Made by a program: the position numbers and the translations under genes. The notes under the pieces are model-generated. The model made no database searches, was not told the origin of the DNA, and saw only the letters and a program-made list of their open reading frames with translations. A stretch of 64,000 nt of DNA from assembly GCA_050182275.1 (NCBI GenBank), contig JBFXCK010000004.1, positions 47,208 to 111,207 on the forward strand. The letters are read 5' to 3'. Source of the stretch: JBFXCK01 sp050182275 (lineage in GTDB: Bacteria > Pseudomonadota > Alphaproteobacteria > SHNJ01). Shown here in pieces: positions 24,233 to 32,931 of this stretch (position 1 is the first letter of the stretch; each line of letters starts with the position of its first letter).

Positions 24233-25474
24233 TTATCTTTGCCGGCCTTGTTCCCGCAAAAAATGATCAAACGCCTTAACAGGGCTACTCTTAAGCGCCC
24301 TTTTATTCTTAACATTTCTTTGTTTGAAAACTCTATCAAAAAAACTATCGGCTTTGGCTGCGTACCCACTGCCCGGAAGGGGTTCCCCCAGAATTATTTC
24401 AACCGAATCAATCACTCTTTTCAAATTGAGCGCCATCACTAACGAACTCTTATGATCCGGCCTAAAGAAACGCCCAATCGTTGCCGCACAATTGCGGGTG
24501 GCTTCAATTCCCACCTGCTCGTCTCTTAACACCAAAATGTAAGGAGGCAGCAACTGGCGTCCACCTTTAAAGCTGCAGCCAGGAAAAGTGGCGATACTGC
24601 TGAACTCGTTAGCGGCATCTGCCCCTGGAGCTGTCCCCTTGCGGCCCAAATGCTCAGCATGAGTTCTATCAAAAAAATGCTCGTCAAAGGTTTTGGCGGT
24701 TCGCTGCTTATCCGGCACACACCATGAAATTTTAGCAAACATGGATTGGGTTCGCCGCAAAAATTCGATGGTTGCTAATTGTTCTTGAATATATATCCGC
24801 GTTTCTGAGCTTGATTCTGTCTCTTCAGCGCGGGATGAGGCTGAGTTAAAAATTTTACTTCTTGCCGTATTTTCAAATAGTTGGTACTCGACGGCAAAGG
24901 GGCTATCCTGGCCCTCTTCTGAGGCAGAGACAAATTCGGAAGCGAGTTGTACTTTAATTGCATCATCCGGCAGATTTAAAGCTGCCGCAACAGCGCTCAA
25001 TAAATTCCTATTATAAAGCGCAATATCCTTTATATCCTGAGGATTCATGCCACGCGTCGTAGGACTCATCAGCGCATGAAAATCCGCCACTACTAGTAAT
25101 GCCCGCTCTAATCCTAACACCCTGCGCGTCCATTCCGCGGCGCATATTTGACCAATAGTATCGAAAGGAAGGCCTTGTGATAATTCTTTCCTGGTACAAA
25201 GGCCAACTCCCAAAACAACGGTGGTGGGATGGGATTTCTTTCCTCTTAAAAAATTATAAGCGTAAGCTTCGGGCGGCAAACCTTCTATTGTTTTTGGGCC
25301 ATTAATAGCAGGTAACAAATTCAACTGGGCGTTTACTTGTTGGCGGCGTTCTTCCACTTTTTGTTCGTCAAGAGTCGCGTCATCTATAAATTTTGGCAAC
25401 AAAGGGGGGTTCCCTTCCTGTCCAGCGGACGGAATATTTGGTTTTTGCGGTATTTCGGAAGCGGTCATCGGCAT
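24233..25474 (-). CDS. unknown protein, paralogue B of a tandem pair; possible class I aminoacyl-tRNA synthetase-like core
   Basis: 413 residues from ATG 25474 (a GTG at 25516 could extend it; neither start has a strong ribosome site). It shares with its neighbour the segment VVLGVGLCTRKELSQGLPFD, TIGQICAAEWTRRVL and ALLVVADFHALMS (residues about 87-137), later KISWCVPDKQRTAKTFDEHF and LPPYILVLRDEQVGIEATRN followed by CAATIGRFF. FDTIGQ and the ADFHAL strand resemble TrpRS TIGN and IVDxHAI, and LLSAVAAALNLPDDAIKVQL resembles the TrpRS helix and strand that follow. The lack of KMSKS recalls cyclodipeptide synthases, but those are far shorter. The function is unknown; the fold is inference. Confidence 0.8.
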   Translation of the reverse strand: MPMTASEIPQKPNIPSAGQEGNPPLLPKFIDDATLDEQKVEERRQQVNAQLNLLPAINGPKTIEGLPPEAYAYNFLRGKKSHPTTVVLGVGLCTRKELSQGLPFDTIGQICAAEWTRRVLGLERALLVVADFHALMSPTTRGMNPQDIKDIALYNRNLLSAVAAALNLPDDAIKVQLASEFVSASEEGQDSPFAVEYQLFENTARSKIFNSASSRAEETESSSETRIYIQEQLATIEFLRRTQSMFAKISWCVPDKQRTAKTFDEHFFDRTHAEHLGRKGTAPGADAANEFSSIATFPGCSFKGGRQLLPPYILVLRDEQVGIEATRNCAATIGRFFRPDHKSSLVMALNLKRVIDSVEIILGEPLPGSGYAAKADSFFDRVFKQRNVKNKRALKSSPVKAFDHFLREQGRQR

Positions 25475-25696
25475 TGAAAAGAAACCTGAATAGGGGTGTT
25501 GTAGCCTACACACCAAGAAAGCGAGTCAGCGAAGGTATAAATAAAATCCACTTTGAACATGGTTCCCAAACCTGCCTAGACCAGGAAATAGTAGAATAAT
25601 TATACAATATTACCAATAAGTTACAGAGCTGGTCGGTTATCTACAAGCCCCAAAAAAATGTGCCTTTTTATTAACACCCCTAGTAAAGACATCGCC

Positions 25697-25719
25697 ACGC
25701 ATGCAAAGAACGCATGCAA
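25697..25719. repeat. direct repeat ACGCATGCAA, two copies 13 bp apart
   Basis: ACGCATGCAA occurs at 25697-25706 and 25710-25719; each copy holds the palindrome GCATGC. It is upstream of the candidate small RNA and might be a regulator site. Confidence 0.4.
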
Positions 25720-25830
25720 GATTTACCCAATCGGCATTTTTAGTTTTCTCTTTAATAGCCTATGAATAGCTCAGATCAATTAAAACCTAGCGTTTTAAAC
25801 GATCGACGATCAGTCTTCTAATATGAAGGT

Positions 25831-25917
25831 GGGTCGGTGGATGGGAAACCATCCCATGTCTTTGAGACATGAAGCCTCCCTGTTCAACTCGCCGGGCCTT
25901 TGTGCCCGGCTGTTTTT
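25831..25917 (+). ncRNA. candidate small non-coding RNA with three hairpins
   Basis: In the gap between two minus-strand genes the plus strand carries a compact structure. Hairpin 1 is GGATGG/CCATCC with a GAAA tetraloop (25839-25854). Hairpin 2 is CATGTCT/AGACATG with a TTG loop (25855-25871). A single-stranded stretch AAGCCTCCCTGTTCAACTC contains CCTCC, an anti-Shine-Dalgarno-like motif. Hairpin 3 is an intrinsic terminator. A TAATAT box at 25819-25824 sits about seven bases before the proposed 5' end. No plus-strand gene ends here, so the terminator needs its own transcript. It resembles the architecture of alphaproteobacterial trans-acting sRNAs, but I cannot assign a family. The 5' end is approximate. 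Confidence 0.65.
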
Positions 25918-25919
25918 TT
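25891..25919 (+). terminator. intrinsic terminator of the candidate small RNA
   Basis: GCCGGGC (25891-25897) pairs with GCCCGGC (25904-25910) around a six-base loop, followed by TGTTTTTTT. On the minus strand no T tract follows the stem, so it works for plus-strand transcription. Confidence 0.85.
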
Positions 25920-25947
25920 AAGGGTTATCCCCTATTTATCCCCCGCT

Positions 25948-27027
25948 TTACGGCAAACAATTCTGATTTAAAGGCTTTGGGCCCTGTTTTAAGACCTTTT
26001 CCACCGCCGGATTTTTAGCCCCACCCTGCAAGTAATATTTCTTGCCGACGGCATAAGATTGGGTGGCGCGTAAAGCCGCCGCTTCTTCGGCATCAAGTTC
26101 CGCTTCCGCCACTTTGGCCAAGCCAAAACGCAGCAATATATCGTTCAGGTTCAAGCCGCGGTTATTGCCTTCGCCACCCTGCAAATCACTGGCTTGAACT
26201 TCTCCCTTGGCCAAGCAAAAACTATTCTCATTGAAACGCAAATAGGCTTGCAACTTTCCATCGTCGGTAAAAAGCTTTGCGCCGTAAATTAACTGCGGGC
26301 GCACCATATCGGTGCAAGTACAATTTTCAAAGGGATAACCGCGGGTAGCATTCAAGCCTTCGATAAATTTTTGCGCCCGCGCCTGCGCCGGCTCGTCCAA
26401 ACCTTCTATATCTATGCCGCGCAATTTAAGCGGCAGCCGGTAAGGTTCGGGTAATAACACTTCCACTTCCAGTATATCAGGCGTCAAAACCTTGATAATA
26501 TGAGCATAGACCGGCAATTCGCCATATTGCCGCAAGAACGCCTTAAAATAAGCTTCCTGGCTCTTGGCTGCCCCTTCGGGATTTTGCTCTTGTTCAGCCA
26601 GCGTCGCCAGCATCAAGGCATAGGTCCAATCGATTGCGCGATTGGCGGGGTCATTATAAAGACGGTCAAAATACTCGGCCAATTGTTTGATATTTTGGCC
26701 GCTATACACTTCGACTATATTTTGCCCGCGGTCCAGCAAGGCCGGGCGCATGCTGCCGCCTTCATTGCCCTCCAGCGAATCAATTTGCCAAGCGGACAGC
26801 AAACCGATTTGTACGCCGTGGATTATTTTTTCCTTCTCAAAACCTCTTAAAGAATTCCAATAATCGCCGTAAGCATAAGGTGACGTACAAAACGCCGGCG
26901 GGAAATCGCACACTTCTTTTTGATCAACGTCGCTTCCCGGCTGGTCAAACAACGAAAAAGCTTTAGCTGCCAAAGGAACGGCTAAAAACAATAATGCTAA
27001 AATTAGGGAAAATCCCAGGCGGCGCAT
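25948..27027 (-). CDS. exported protein with a divergent SNase-like C-terminal segment
   Basis: 359 residues with a signal peptide (MRRLGFSLILALLFLAVPLA, AKAFS). The N-terminal two thirds (WNSLRGFEKEKIIHGVQIGL, DRLYNDPANRAIDWTYALML) are unknown. From about residue 185 there is a pattern like the staphylococcal nuclease fold: LEVEVLLPEPYRLPLKLRGI DIEG followed by an ARAQKFIEGL helix, later LQAYLRFNE and LNDILLRFGLAKVAEAELDA, as in SNase domains. The catalytic arginines and acidic residues are not clearly conserved, so activity is doubtful. It is periplasmic by prediction and precedes no obvious partner. Confidence 0.7.
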   Translation of the reverse strand: MRRLGFSLILALLFLAVPLAAKAFSLFDQPGSDVDQKEVCDFPPAFCTSPYAYGDYWNSLRGFEKEKIIHGVQIGLLSAWQIDSLEGNEGGSMRPALLDRGQNIVEVYSGQNIKQLAEYFDRLYNDPANRAIDWTYALMLATLAEQEQNPEGAAKSQEAYFKAFLRQYGELPVYAHIIKVLTPDILEVEVLLPEPYRLPLKLRGIDIEGLDEPAQARAQKFIEGLNATRGYPFENCTCTDMVRPQLIYGAKLFTDDGKLQAYLRFNENSFCLAKGEVQASDLQGGEGNNRGLNLNDILLRFGLAKVAEAELDAEEAAALRATQSYAVGKKYYLQGGAKNPAVEKVLKQGPKPLNQNCLP

Positions 27028-27064
27028 ATCACCTTATAGCAAAGCTGGCGCCCAAAACCTAGCT

Positions 27065-28285
27065 TCAGCGCGATAAGCGGCCTGCCGCCAGGGTGATCCG
27101 TCTGCCCGCTTCCTGCAATAAATCCAGGCTGGTGGCATAGGAAATACGAAAATTGGGCCCCTGGCCAAAGGCAACGCCAGGCACCACGGTGACTTCAGCC
27201 GATTCCAATAAATAAGCCGCAACATCGCCGTCATCTTGTAAAATCTTCCCCTCGGGCGTTTTTTGGCCCAGCCAATTTGCGCAAGACGGATAAACATAAA
27301 ATGCGCCCTGCGGTTTCGGACAGGTAAGCCCAGGCACTTTGTTCAAGGCATCGACAATTGCATCGCGCCGTTCGGTGAATTTAGCGCGCCACAGGTGCAG
27401 AAAATCTTTTGGGCCGTTCAGCGCTGCGACCGTGGCCCATTGCGTAACCGAGCAAGGGTTCGAAGTCGATTGCGATTGCAGCTTGGTCATTTCCTTAATC
27501 AGCGGCGCCGGCCCCGCGCCAATACCCATCCGCCAGCCGGTCATGGCATAGGCTTTGCTAACGCCATTCACGATTAAAGTGCGTTCATATAATTTAGGCT
27601 CAATTTGCGGCAAGGTGAAGAAAGACAAGCCGTCATAGACCAAATGCTCATACATATCATCGGTCATCACCATAACGTGCGGATGCCTTAGCAGCACCGC
27701 CGCCAAAGCTTGCAGTTCTTCTTTGGTGTAAACCGCGCCGGTTGGGTTGTTCGAGGAGTTGATCATCAGCCATTTGGTTTTAGGCGTAATGGCTTTTTCC
27801 AAGGCCGCCGGGCTCATTTTAAAACCTTGCCCGATGGGGCAAGGAACGCTGACGGGAACCGCTTCAAATAATTTTACAATTTCAAAATAGGAAGTCCAGC
27901 ACGGCGTGGGCATTACCACTTCATCACCCGGATTCAAGGTGGCCATTAACGCGTTGAAAATAACCTGCTTGCCGCCGGTTGAAGCCATAACTTGATCGGG
28001 CTTGTAAATTAAATCATTTTCCCGTTTGAATTTTTCGACAATCGCCGCCTTTAATTCGGGCACGCCTTCAACCGGCGTGTAGCGGGTTTTGCCTTCGGCC
28101 AAAGCCGCAACAGCCGCTTGCTTGATATGATCGGGCGTTTCGAAATCGGGCTCGCCAACGGTAAGGTTAATAAGCTTTTTCCCCGCCGCTTGCATTGCCT
28201 TGGCGCGTGCGTTCAGCGCCAAAATCATCGATTCTTTAATAGCATTGGTGCGGCGCGAAAATTTATTGGCGATATCGAATGTCAT
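27065..28285 (-). CDS. pyridoxal-phosphate aminotransferase, aspartate-type class I
   Basis: 406 residues. Fold-type I aminotransferase with INLTVGEPDFETPDHIKQAA, YTPVEGVPELKAAIVEKF, the NPTG motif in LMINSSNNPTGAVYTKEELQ, and the PLP lysine in LIVNGVSKAYAMTGWRMGIG; the C-terminal carboxylate-binding arginine is in NFRISYATSLDLLQEAGRRI. It resembles bacterial class Ib aspartate aminotransferases (aspC), which also accept prephenate in some relatives. The ATG is one base after the purA stop and lacks its own ribosome site, so translation is likely coupled to purA. Confidence 0.92.
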   Translation of the reverse strand: MTFDIANKFSRRTNAIKESMILALNARAKAMQAAGKKLINLTVGEPDFETPDHIKQAAVAALAEGKTRYTPVEGVPELKAAIVEKFKRENDLIYKPDQVMASTGGKQVIFNALMATLNPGDEVVMPTPCWTSYFEIVKLFEAVPVSVPCPIGQGFKMSPAALEKAITPKTKWLMINSSNNPTGAVYTKEELQALAAVLLRHPHVMVMTDDMYEHLVYDGLSFFTLPQIEPKLYERTLIVNGVSKAYAMTGWRMGIGAGPAPLIKEMTKLQSQSTSNPCSVTQWATVAALNGPKDFLHLWRAKFTERRDAIVDALNKVPGLTCPKPQGAFYVYPSCANWLGQKTPEGKILQDDGDVAAYLLESAEVTVVPGVAFGQGPNFRISYATSLDLLQEAGRRITLAAGRLSR

Positions 28286-28286
28286 G

Positions 28287-29579
28287 TTAAGCCTGAAACG
28301 GGTCTTGCATTAAAATAGTATCTTCGCGCTCGGGGCTGGTGGAAAGCAAGGCAATCGGCGCCTCGACCAATTCTTCCAACCGCTTTGTGTATTTGATGGC
28401 ACGGGAGGGAAGGTCTTTCCAGCTGCGCACCCCCTGGGTCGAACCTTCCCAGCCTTTGAAAATTTCATAAACCGGCTGGGCGCTGGCTTGTTCGCTTTGC
28501 GAGGAAGGAAAATAGTCGAGTTTTTTGCCGTCAAGCGTGTAGCCAACGCATACTTTGATTTCCTCAACCCCATCTAGTACGTCAAGCTTGGTCAAAGCCA
28601 AACCGTGCATCCCATTCAATTTCACCGATTGACGCACCAACACCGCATCAAACCAGCCGCAGCGGCGCTTGCGCCCTGTAACCGTGCCGAATTCCTTGCC
28701 GCGCTGGCCAATACCTTCGCCAATTTCATCGAATAATTCGGATGGGAAAGGCCCCGAACCTACCCGCGTAGTATAGGCCTTGGTGATGCCCAGCACATAA
28801 CCCACATGCCGCGGGCCCAAGCCAGAACCGACCGAAGCCATGCCGGCCACGGTGTTCGAGCTGGTGACAAACGGATAGGTGCCATGATCAACATCAAGAA
28901 GGGAGCCTTGCGCGCCCTCGAACAAAATCTTCTTACGGTCTTTCTGCGCTTGATCTAAAATACGCCACACCGGCTGCGCATAAGGCAATAATTTGGGCGC
29001 TAAATCTTTTAATTCGGTTAATAAGTCTTCGGCTTTAATTTCCGGCGCGTTAAGGCCGCGCAGCATCGCATTATGATGGAACAATAAATTGGTGATTTTT
29101 TCTTTCAATAATTCCCTATCCGCCAAATCGCAAACCCGGATCGCCCGGCGCGCGACCTTGTCTTCATAGGCCGGGCCGATACCGCGCCCCGTGGTGCCGA
29201 TTTTACCGCCCGCCCGCGCCTCTTCCCGCGCTTTATCAATGGCGCCGTAAAAAGATAAAATCAAACAGGCATTATCGGCGACGATTAAATTTTTCGGCGT
29301 AATCTCGACTCCCTGTTCTTGCAAGGAAGCAATTTCTTTCAATAAATGCGCAGGATCAATCACCACGCCATTGCCGATGATGGATAATTTATTCGGCCGC
29401 ACCACGCCTGAAGGCAGCAAACTTAATTTATAAACCTTGCCATCGATCACCAACGTATGGCCGGCATTGTGGCCGCCCTGAAAGCGCACCACCACATCCG
29501 CGCGGGAAGAAAGCCAATCGACAATCTTCCCCTTTCCCTCATCGCCCCATTGGGCGCCGATGACGGCGACATTTCCCAT
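28287..29579 (-). CDS. purA: adenylosuccinate synthetase
   Basis: 430 residues from ATG 29579 (TAGGAGC upstream). The phosphate loop GAQWGDEGKGKIVDWLSSRA opens the protein, then FQGGHNAGHTLVIDGKVYKL, GTTGRGIGPAYEDKVARRAI, and the late VTGRKRRCGWFDAVLVRQSV. It makes adenylosuccinate from IMP, aspartate and GTP in purine synthesis. The adjacent aminotransferase could supply aspartate, an attractive functional pairing (inference). Confidence 0.97.
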   Translation of the reverse strand: MGNVAVIGAQWGDEGKGKIVDWLSSRADVVVRFQGGHNAGHTLVIDGKVYKLSLLPSGVVRPNKLSIIGNGVVIDPAHLLKEIASLQEQGVEITPKNLIVADNACLILSFYGAIDKAREEARAGGKIGTTGRGIGPAYEDKVARRAIRVCDLADRELLKEKITNLLFHHNAMLRGLNAPEIKAEDLLTELKDLAPKLLPYAQPVWRILDQAQKDRKKILFEGAQGSLLDVDHGTYPFVTSSNTVAGMASVGSGLGPRHVGYVLGITKAYTTRVGSGPFPSELFDEIGEGIGQRGKEFGTVTGRKRRCGWFDAVLVRQSVKLNGMHGLALTKLDVLDGVEEIKVCVGYTLDGKKLDYFPSSQSEQASAQPVYEIFKGWEGSTQGVRSWKDLPSRAIKYTKRLEELVEAPIALLSTSPEREDTILMQDPFQA

Positions 29580-29671
29580 CACATGCTCCTAAAAGGCCGG
29601 AATGGATACCCGGCAAAACCCGATTGCTTATAAAGGAAATGAAGGGCTTTGCGAAGATGGAAAAAGGGGCT

Positions 29672-31411
29672 TTAAGCGCGGCGGCGGCTTCGGGCTTCCG
29701 CTATCCGTACAGCAAGCGGCCCTTGCGGCAAGGCGGGGAATTTGACCAAAACCCCCTCCCGCTTGTCTAATTCTCTACTTAACCAGCCGGTGCGCGCCTT
29801 GTCCACGCCCTCTTGATTCACCACAAGCAAAGTATTTTCCCGGGTGGTAAAATGGCGTGTCGACATGGTGCGTTCCCGCATCATGAGATTGCCTTCGCCT
29901 ACAAAAATATCGCCATTTATCGGCATTTGCACATCCACTTTGCATATCTTGGCAAGCCTATAAAGCGCCTGCTGATGCTCGACTGTACCGTGAATCGCCA
30001 GCACTTGCGGCAGGGCATTAGGAGGGGACAAACGCTCAATCCGGCTTAACAAATTACGCAAAGCCCCCTGGGTGGCATGGCCGGTAACATAAAGCTCATT
30101 GGCGTTGCTACAATCATGCCATACAGCCCCCTTGCTAATGGCGATTTGACGCAGGCGCTTTTTAGCCTCTGGCTCCAAATCGCGGGTGGCGTTAATCACC
30201 GCATCTTCCGGCGCTAAATGAATGCCGCGCAAACGGTCAGTAACAATTTTATCCAGCAAACTGCCCGGCTCGGCCTGAGCGCCGGTGCCGTAAATAAAAA
30301 CCCCACGCCCTACTTTTCGGCGCCGGGCTTCTTCCACCGGCCGTAAATGATGGGACCCTCTCTCATCCATTAAGCCGGCCACCTTTAAAGCGGCTAGGTT
30401 TTTCTCTAAACTCTCGCCGCCGATAAAAAATTCTCGGCCTGAGGCATGCGCCGCCTTTAAAGCAAGCGGCAAATAATCAAGATTGGCGGCATATTGCGCC
30501 ATTATCACTTTGCCCGGCGTTATCATGGCAATTTCATTTAATCTTGCTTGAACACCCTCGAAAGAATTAACCGGCTTATCAACACCTGAATTGGTAGAAT
30601 CAACCGTGATAAAGCTGCAGCCTTCTTTAAGGACATCATTAATTTTTTGTCCGTCAGTGCCCCAAGTTAAAGGGCCAGCGGCATCGGCCACAAATCCGCG
30701 CGCATCGGATAAATATAAACCCCGGGTTTCCTCACCATATTTGTCACGGTAGCGCACAACAAAAGACAGCGTCTGTACCATCGAGTGCGCGGTAGCGAAA
30801 GGCTCAAGCTTAATAGCACCCACTTTAAATTTACGGCCGGGCTCGATCGGAATTAGTCCAAAACGCGCGGCGACTTGATCCCCCAAATGAGAACGCAACA
30901 AAGACAAAGCATAGGGCGAACCATAAACTTTTAAACCTAAAGGTAGCAGATTCCAAATAAACTTTAGTCCGCCGATATGATCCAAATGGCCATGGGTTAG
31001 AACAATTCCCTCGAATTCACAGCCTGGCTGAGATTGTAGCAAACGATGATCAGGAATAACGTAATGCACAGGATGCCCGCCAAAGCGGCCGTCTTCATCG
31101 GCCTCGGTTGTTAAGTTGTAATGAGTCGCCTGGCCCATCCCAAAATCAAAACATAGAGAACCGCCGCCAGCCGCCAGTAAAGTTGCATTTGGCCCGAACA
31201 CTTGGCCGCAGCCGCCCAAAGGAATTAAACGCATGCGGCCGTCATTGGCATCAAACGGCAATCGCGGCACACGTAAAGTGGTAACCACAGGCCTGCAAAC
31301 CGCTTTACGGAATGTGGCTTCACGAGTAGGAGATGGGGTTTTATGGGGAAGACGAAGTCGGCGGGCGGAGGAATGATTGCCTTTGGAGCTGAAATATCCT
31401 GATCGGGGCAC
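29672..31411 (-). CDS. RNase J-like metallo-beta-lactamase/beta-CASP protein with an N-terminal extension
   Basis: 579 residues. The start is GTG 31411 with AAGGAAGG eight bases before it. The first 58 residues are a basic extension without known homologue. RMRLIPLGGCGQVFGPNATL then opens a metallo-beta-lactamase fold with the zinc motif LTHGHLDHIGGLKFIWNLLP, further AHSMVQTLSFVVRY and LYLSDARGFVADAAG. The beta-CASP part has VTGHATQGALRNLLSRIERL and the late IHGTVEHQQALYRLAKI, which parallel RNase J. It probably is a ribonuclease acting on RNA 5' ends, but sequence details differ from canonical RNase J, and some members act otherwise. It stands alone. Confidence 0.75.
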   Translation of the reverse strand: MPRSGYFSSKGNHSSARRLRLPHKTPSPTREATFRKAVCRPVVTTLRVPRLPFDANDGRMRLIPLGGCGQVFGPNATLLAAGGGSLCFDFGMGQATHYNLTTEADEDGRFGGHPVHYVIPDHRLLQSQPGCEFEGIVLTHGHLDHIGGLKFIWNLLPLGLKVYGSPYALSLLRSHLGDQVAARFGLIPIEPGRKFKVGAIKLEPFATAHSMVQTLSFVVRYRDKYGEETRGLYLSDARGFVADAAGPLTWGTDGQKINDVLKEGCSFITVDSTNSGVDKPVNSFEGVQARLNEIAMITPGKVIMAQYAANLDYLPLALKAAHASGREFFIGGESLEKNLAALKVAGLMDERGSHHLRPVEEARRRKVGRGVFIYGTGAQAEPGSLLDKIVTDRLRGIHLAPEDAVINATRDLEPEAKKRLRQIAISKGAVWHDCSNANELYVTGHATQGALRNLLSRIERLSPPNALPQVLAIHGTVEHQQALYRLAKICKVDVQMPINGDIFVGEGNLMMRERTMSTRHFTTRENTLLVVNQEGVDKARTGWLSRELDKREGVLVKFPALPQGPLAVRIAEARSRRRA

Positions 31412-31553
31412 TCTCGTATCCTTCCTTTTATTGTTATGCCCCCTTTATATTTTTTCTACTTATAGAGAATTATTTGAAAAGCTGTCAATTACTTGTATGT
31501 GAAATTTTTGTTAACTTTTTGAATTGGTTAAATTGTGGGGATAAGATTTTTCT

Positions 31554-32927
31554 TCATGCGCCTTCTTCCCATCCACCGCCCAACGCCTTGAACAGCAAAA
31601 TGGCGGCGGAGAGTTTGTCGAGCCTGGCGACCGCATAGGCATCTTCAGCCTGCAACTGGCTACGCTGGGCATCGAGCAAGGTTAAAAAATCGATCGAGCC
31701 TGCCTCATACCGCAGACGCGAAAGGCGATAGGCATTTGCGGCTTCTTGCGCTGCGGTTTGCAGGGCAATGGCGCGTTTTTCAGCTGTAACTGCCGCAACC
31801 AATGCGTCTTCGACTTCCTGAAAAGCCGTTAAAACGGTTTTGCGGTAAATTTCGGCCAGCTCATTACGCCGGGCAAGGCTTAGCTCTACGCCACCCTCTA
31901 ACGCCCCGCCCTGAAAAATGGGTGCGGTCAGGCTTCCCGCCGCCGATAAGGCGGTTCCCACGGGCGATCCCAAAGTGCGGGCGGCCAGCCCAGCATCAGC
32001 GCTTAAATTTAAGCTTGGGTAATAGGCGGCGCGCGCCGCGCCAATATCGGCATTGGCCGCTATTAAACCGGCCTCGGCCGCGCGGATATCGGGGCGGCGT
32101 TCCAGCAATTGCGCGGGCTGCAAGGGGGCGACGGAGGGCACCATAAGCTTATCCAAATTTTTCGCCAGCACTTTAATTTTTTGCGGCGCCTCGCCCAATA
32201 AAATCGCCAAGCGGTTTTCGGCGTTTTTTTCCTGGCGTTCCAAACTCGCATAGGCCGCTTCGGCATTAGCCACCGCGGTTTTTTGCTGCGCCAATTCCAA
32301 GGCCGAGGCCGTGCCAATGGTAAAACGCGCCTCGACAACATTTAAAATTTCCTTCGCATTGGCCAAATTATTTTGCGAGATAAATAAACGTTCGCGGAAA
32401 GTCAGCACATCGAAATAGGCCTGAGATACATCCCCCGCCACTAAAAGCGCCAACGCGTCGCGGTCAAAAATCGAGGATAGGGTGCGGGCAGAGGCCGCCT
32501 TACGGTCAGCCGCATTAGCGCCCCACAAATCGGTCTCGTAAGATAAGCCCAAATTAGCGCTATAACCGGTGCCACCGCTGGAAGCGCCCCGTGCCGGATT
32601 ATCACGGGAAGCGGTGATGTTGCCCGAAGCGTCTAAAGAGGGAAATAAACTGGCGCGGGCGATTTTTTCCTGCGCGCGCGCCTGCGCCACGCGCCCTAAG
32701 GCGGCGCGCAAATCAAGATTATCATTTAACGCCTGGCCCATCAGGCGGTTTAATTCGGCGCTGCCGAAATAATTCCACCATTCTTTGACTAAAGGCACGG
32801 TTTTTACCGAAGCAGCGCTGCTCCATTCAGCCGGTGTATTCATGCTGGGGCGCATGTAAGGCGGGATCAAAGAACAAGCGCTAAGCCCGCCCGCCAAGAT
32901 AATGCCGAAAATTATTTTTCTTTGCAT
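31554..32927 (-). CDS. NodT/TolC-family outer-membrane efflux lipoprotein
   Basis: 457 residues. ATG 32927 has GGAG seven bases before it. The signal peptide ends in the lipobox LSAC (IIFGIILAGGLSACSLIPPY), and PPYMRP-TPAEW is the usual NodT start. Two helical repeats follow, with LRAALGRVAQARAQEKIARA, SLSYETDLWG-like GLSYETDLWGANAADRKAAS, and LERRPDIRAAEAGLIAANAD. It forms the outer-membrane channel of a tripartite efflux pump. It starts two bases past the macB stop and completes a macA-macB-tolC type operon. Confidence 0.95.
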   Translation of the reverse strand: MQRKIIFGIILAGGLSACSLIPPYMRPSMNTPAEWSSAASVKTVPLVKEWWNYFGSAELNRLMGQALNDNLDLRAALGRVAQARAQEKIARASLFPSLDASGNITASRDNPARGASSGGTGYSANLGLSYETDLWGANAADRKAASARTLSSIFDRDALALLVAGDVSQAYFDVLTFRERLFISQNNLANAKEILNVVEARFTIGTASALELAQQKTAVANAEAAYASLERQEKNAENRLAILLGEAPQKIKVLAKNLDKLMVPSVAPLQPAQLLERRPDIRAAEAGLIAANADIGAARAAYYPSLNLSADAGLAARTLGSPVGTALSAAGSLTAPIFQGGALEGGVELSLARRNELAEIYRKTVLTAFQEVEDALVAAVTAEKRAIALQTAAQEAANAYRLSRLRYEAGSIDFLTLLDAQRSQLQAEDAYAVARLDKLSAAILLFKALGGGWEEGA

Positions 32928-32931
32928 CACA

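Noticed and set aside
22689..25474. Cyclodipeptide synthase annotation
   Set aside because: Length is well above the family range, the usual active-site serine context is absent and no tailoring genes adjoin; kept only as a possible relative.
25831..25919. SRP (4.5S), 6S or AbcR assignment of the small RNA
   Set aside because: The conserved SRP tetraloop context, the 6S bubble and the AbcR M motifs could not be identified, so no family name is given.
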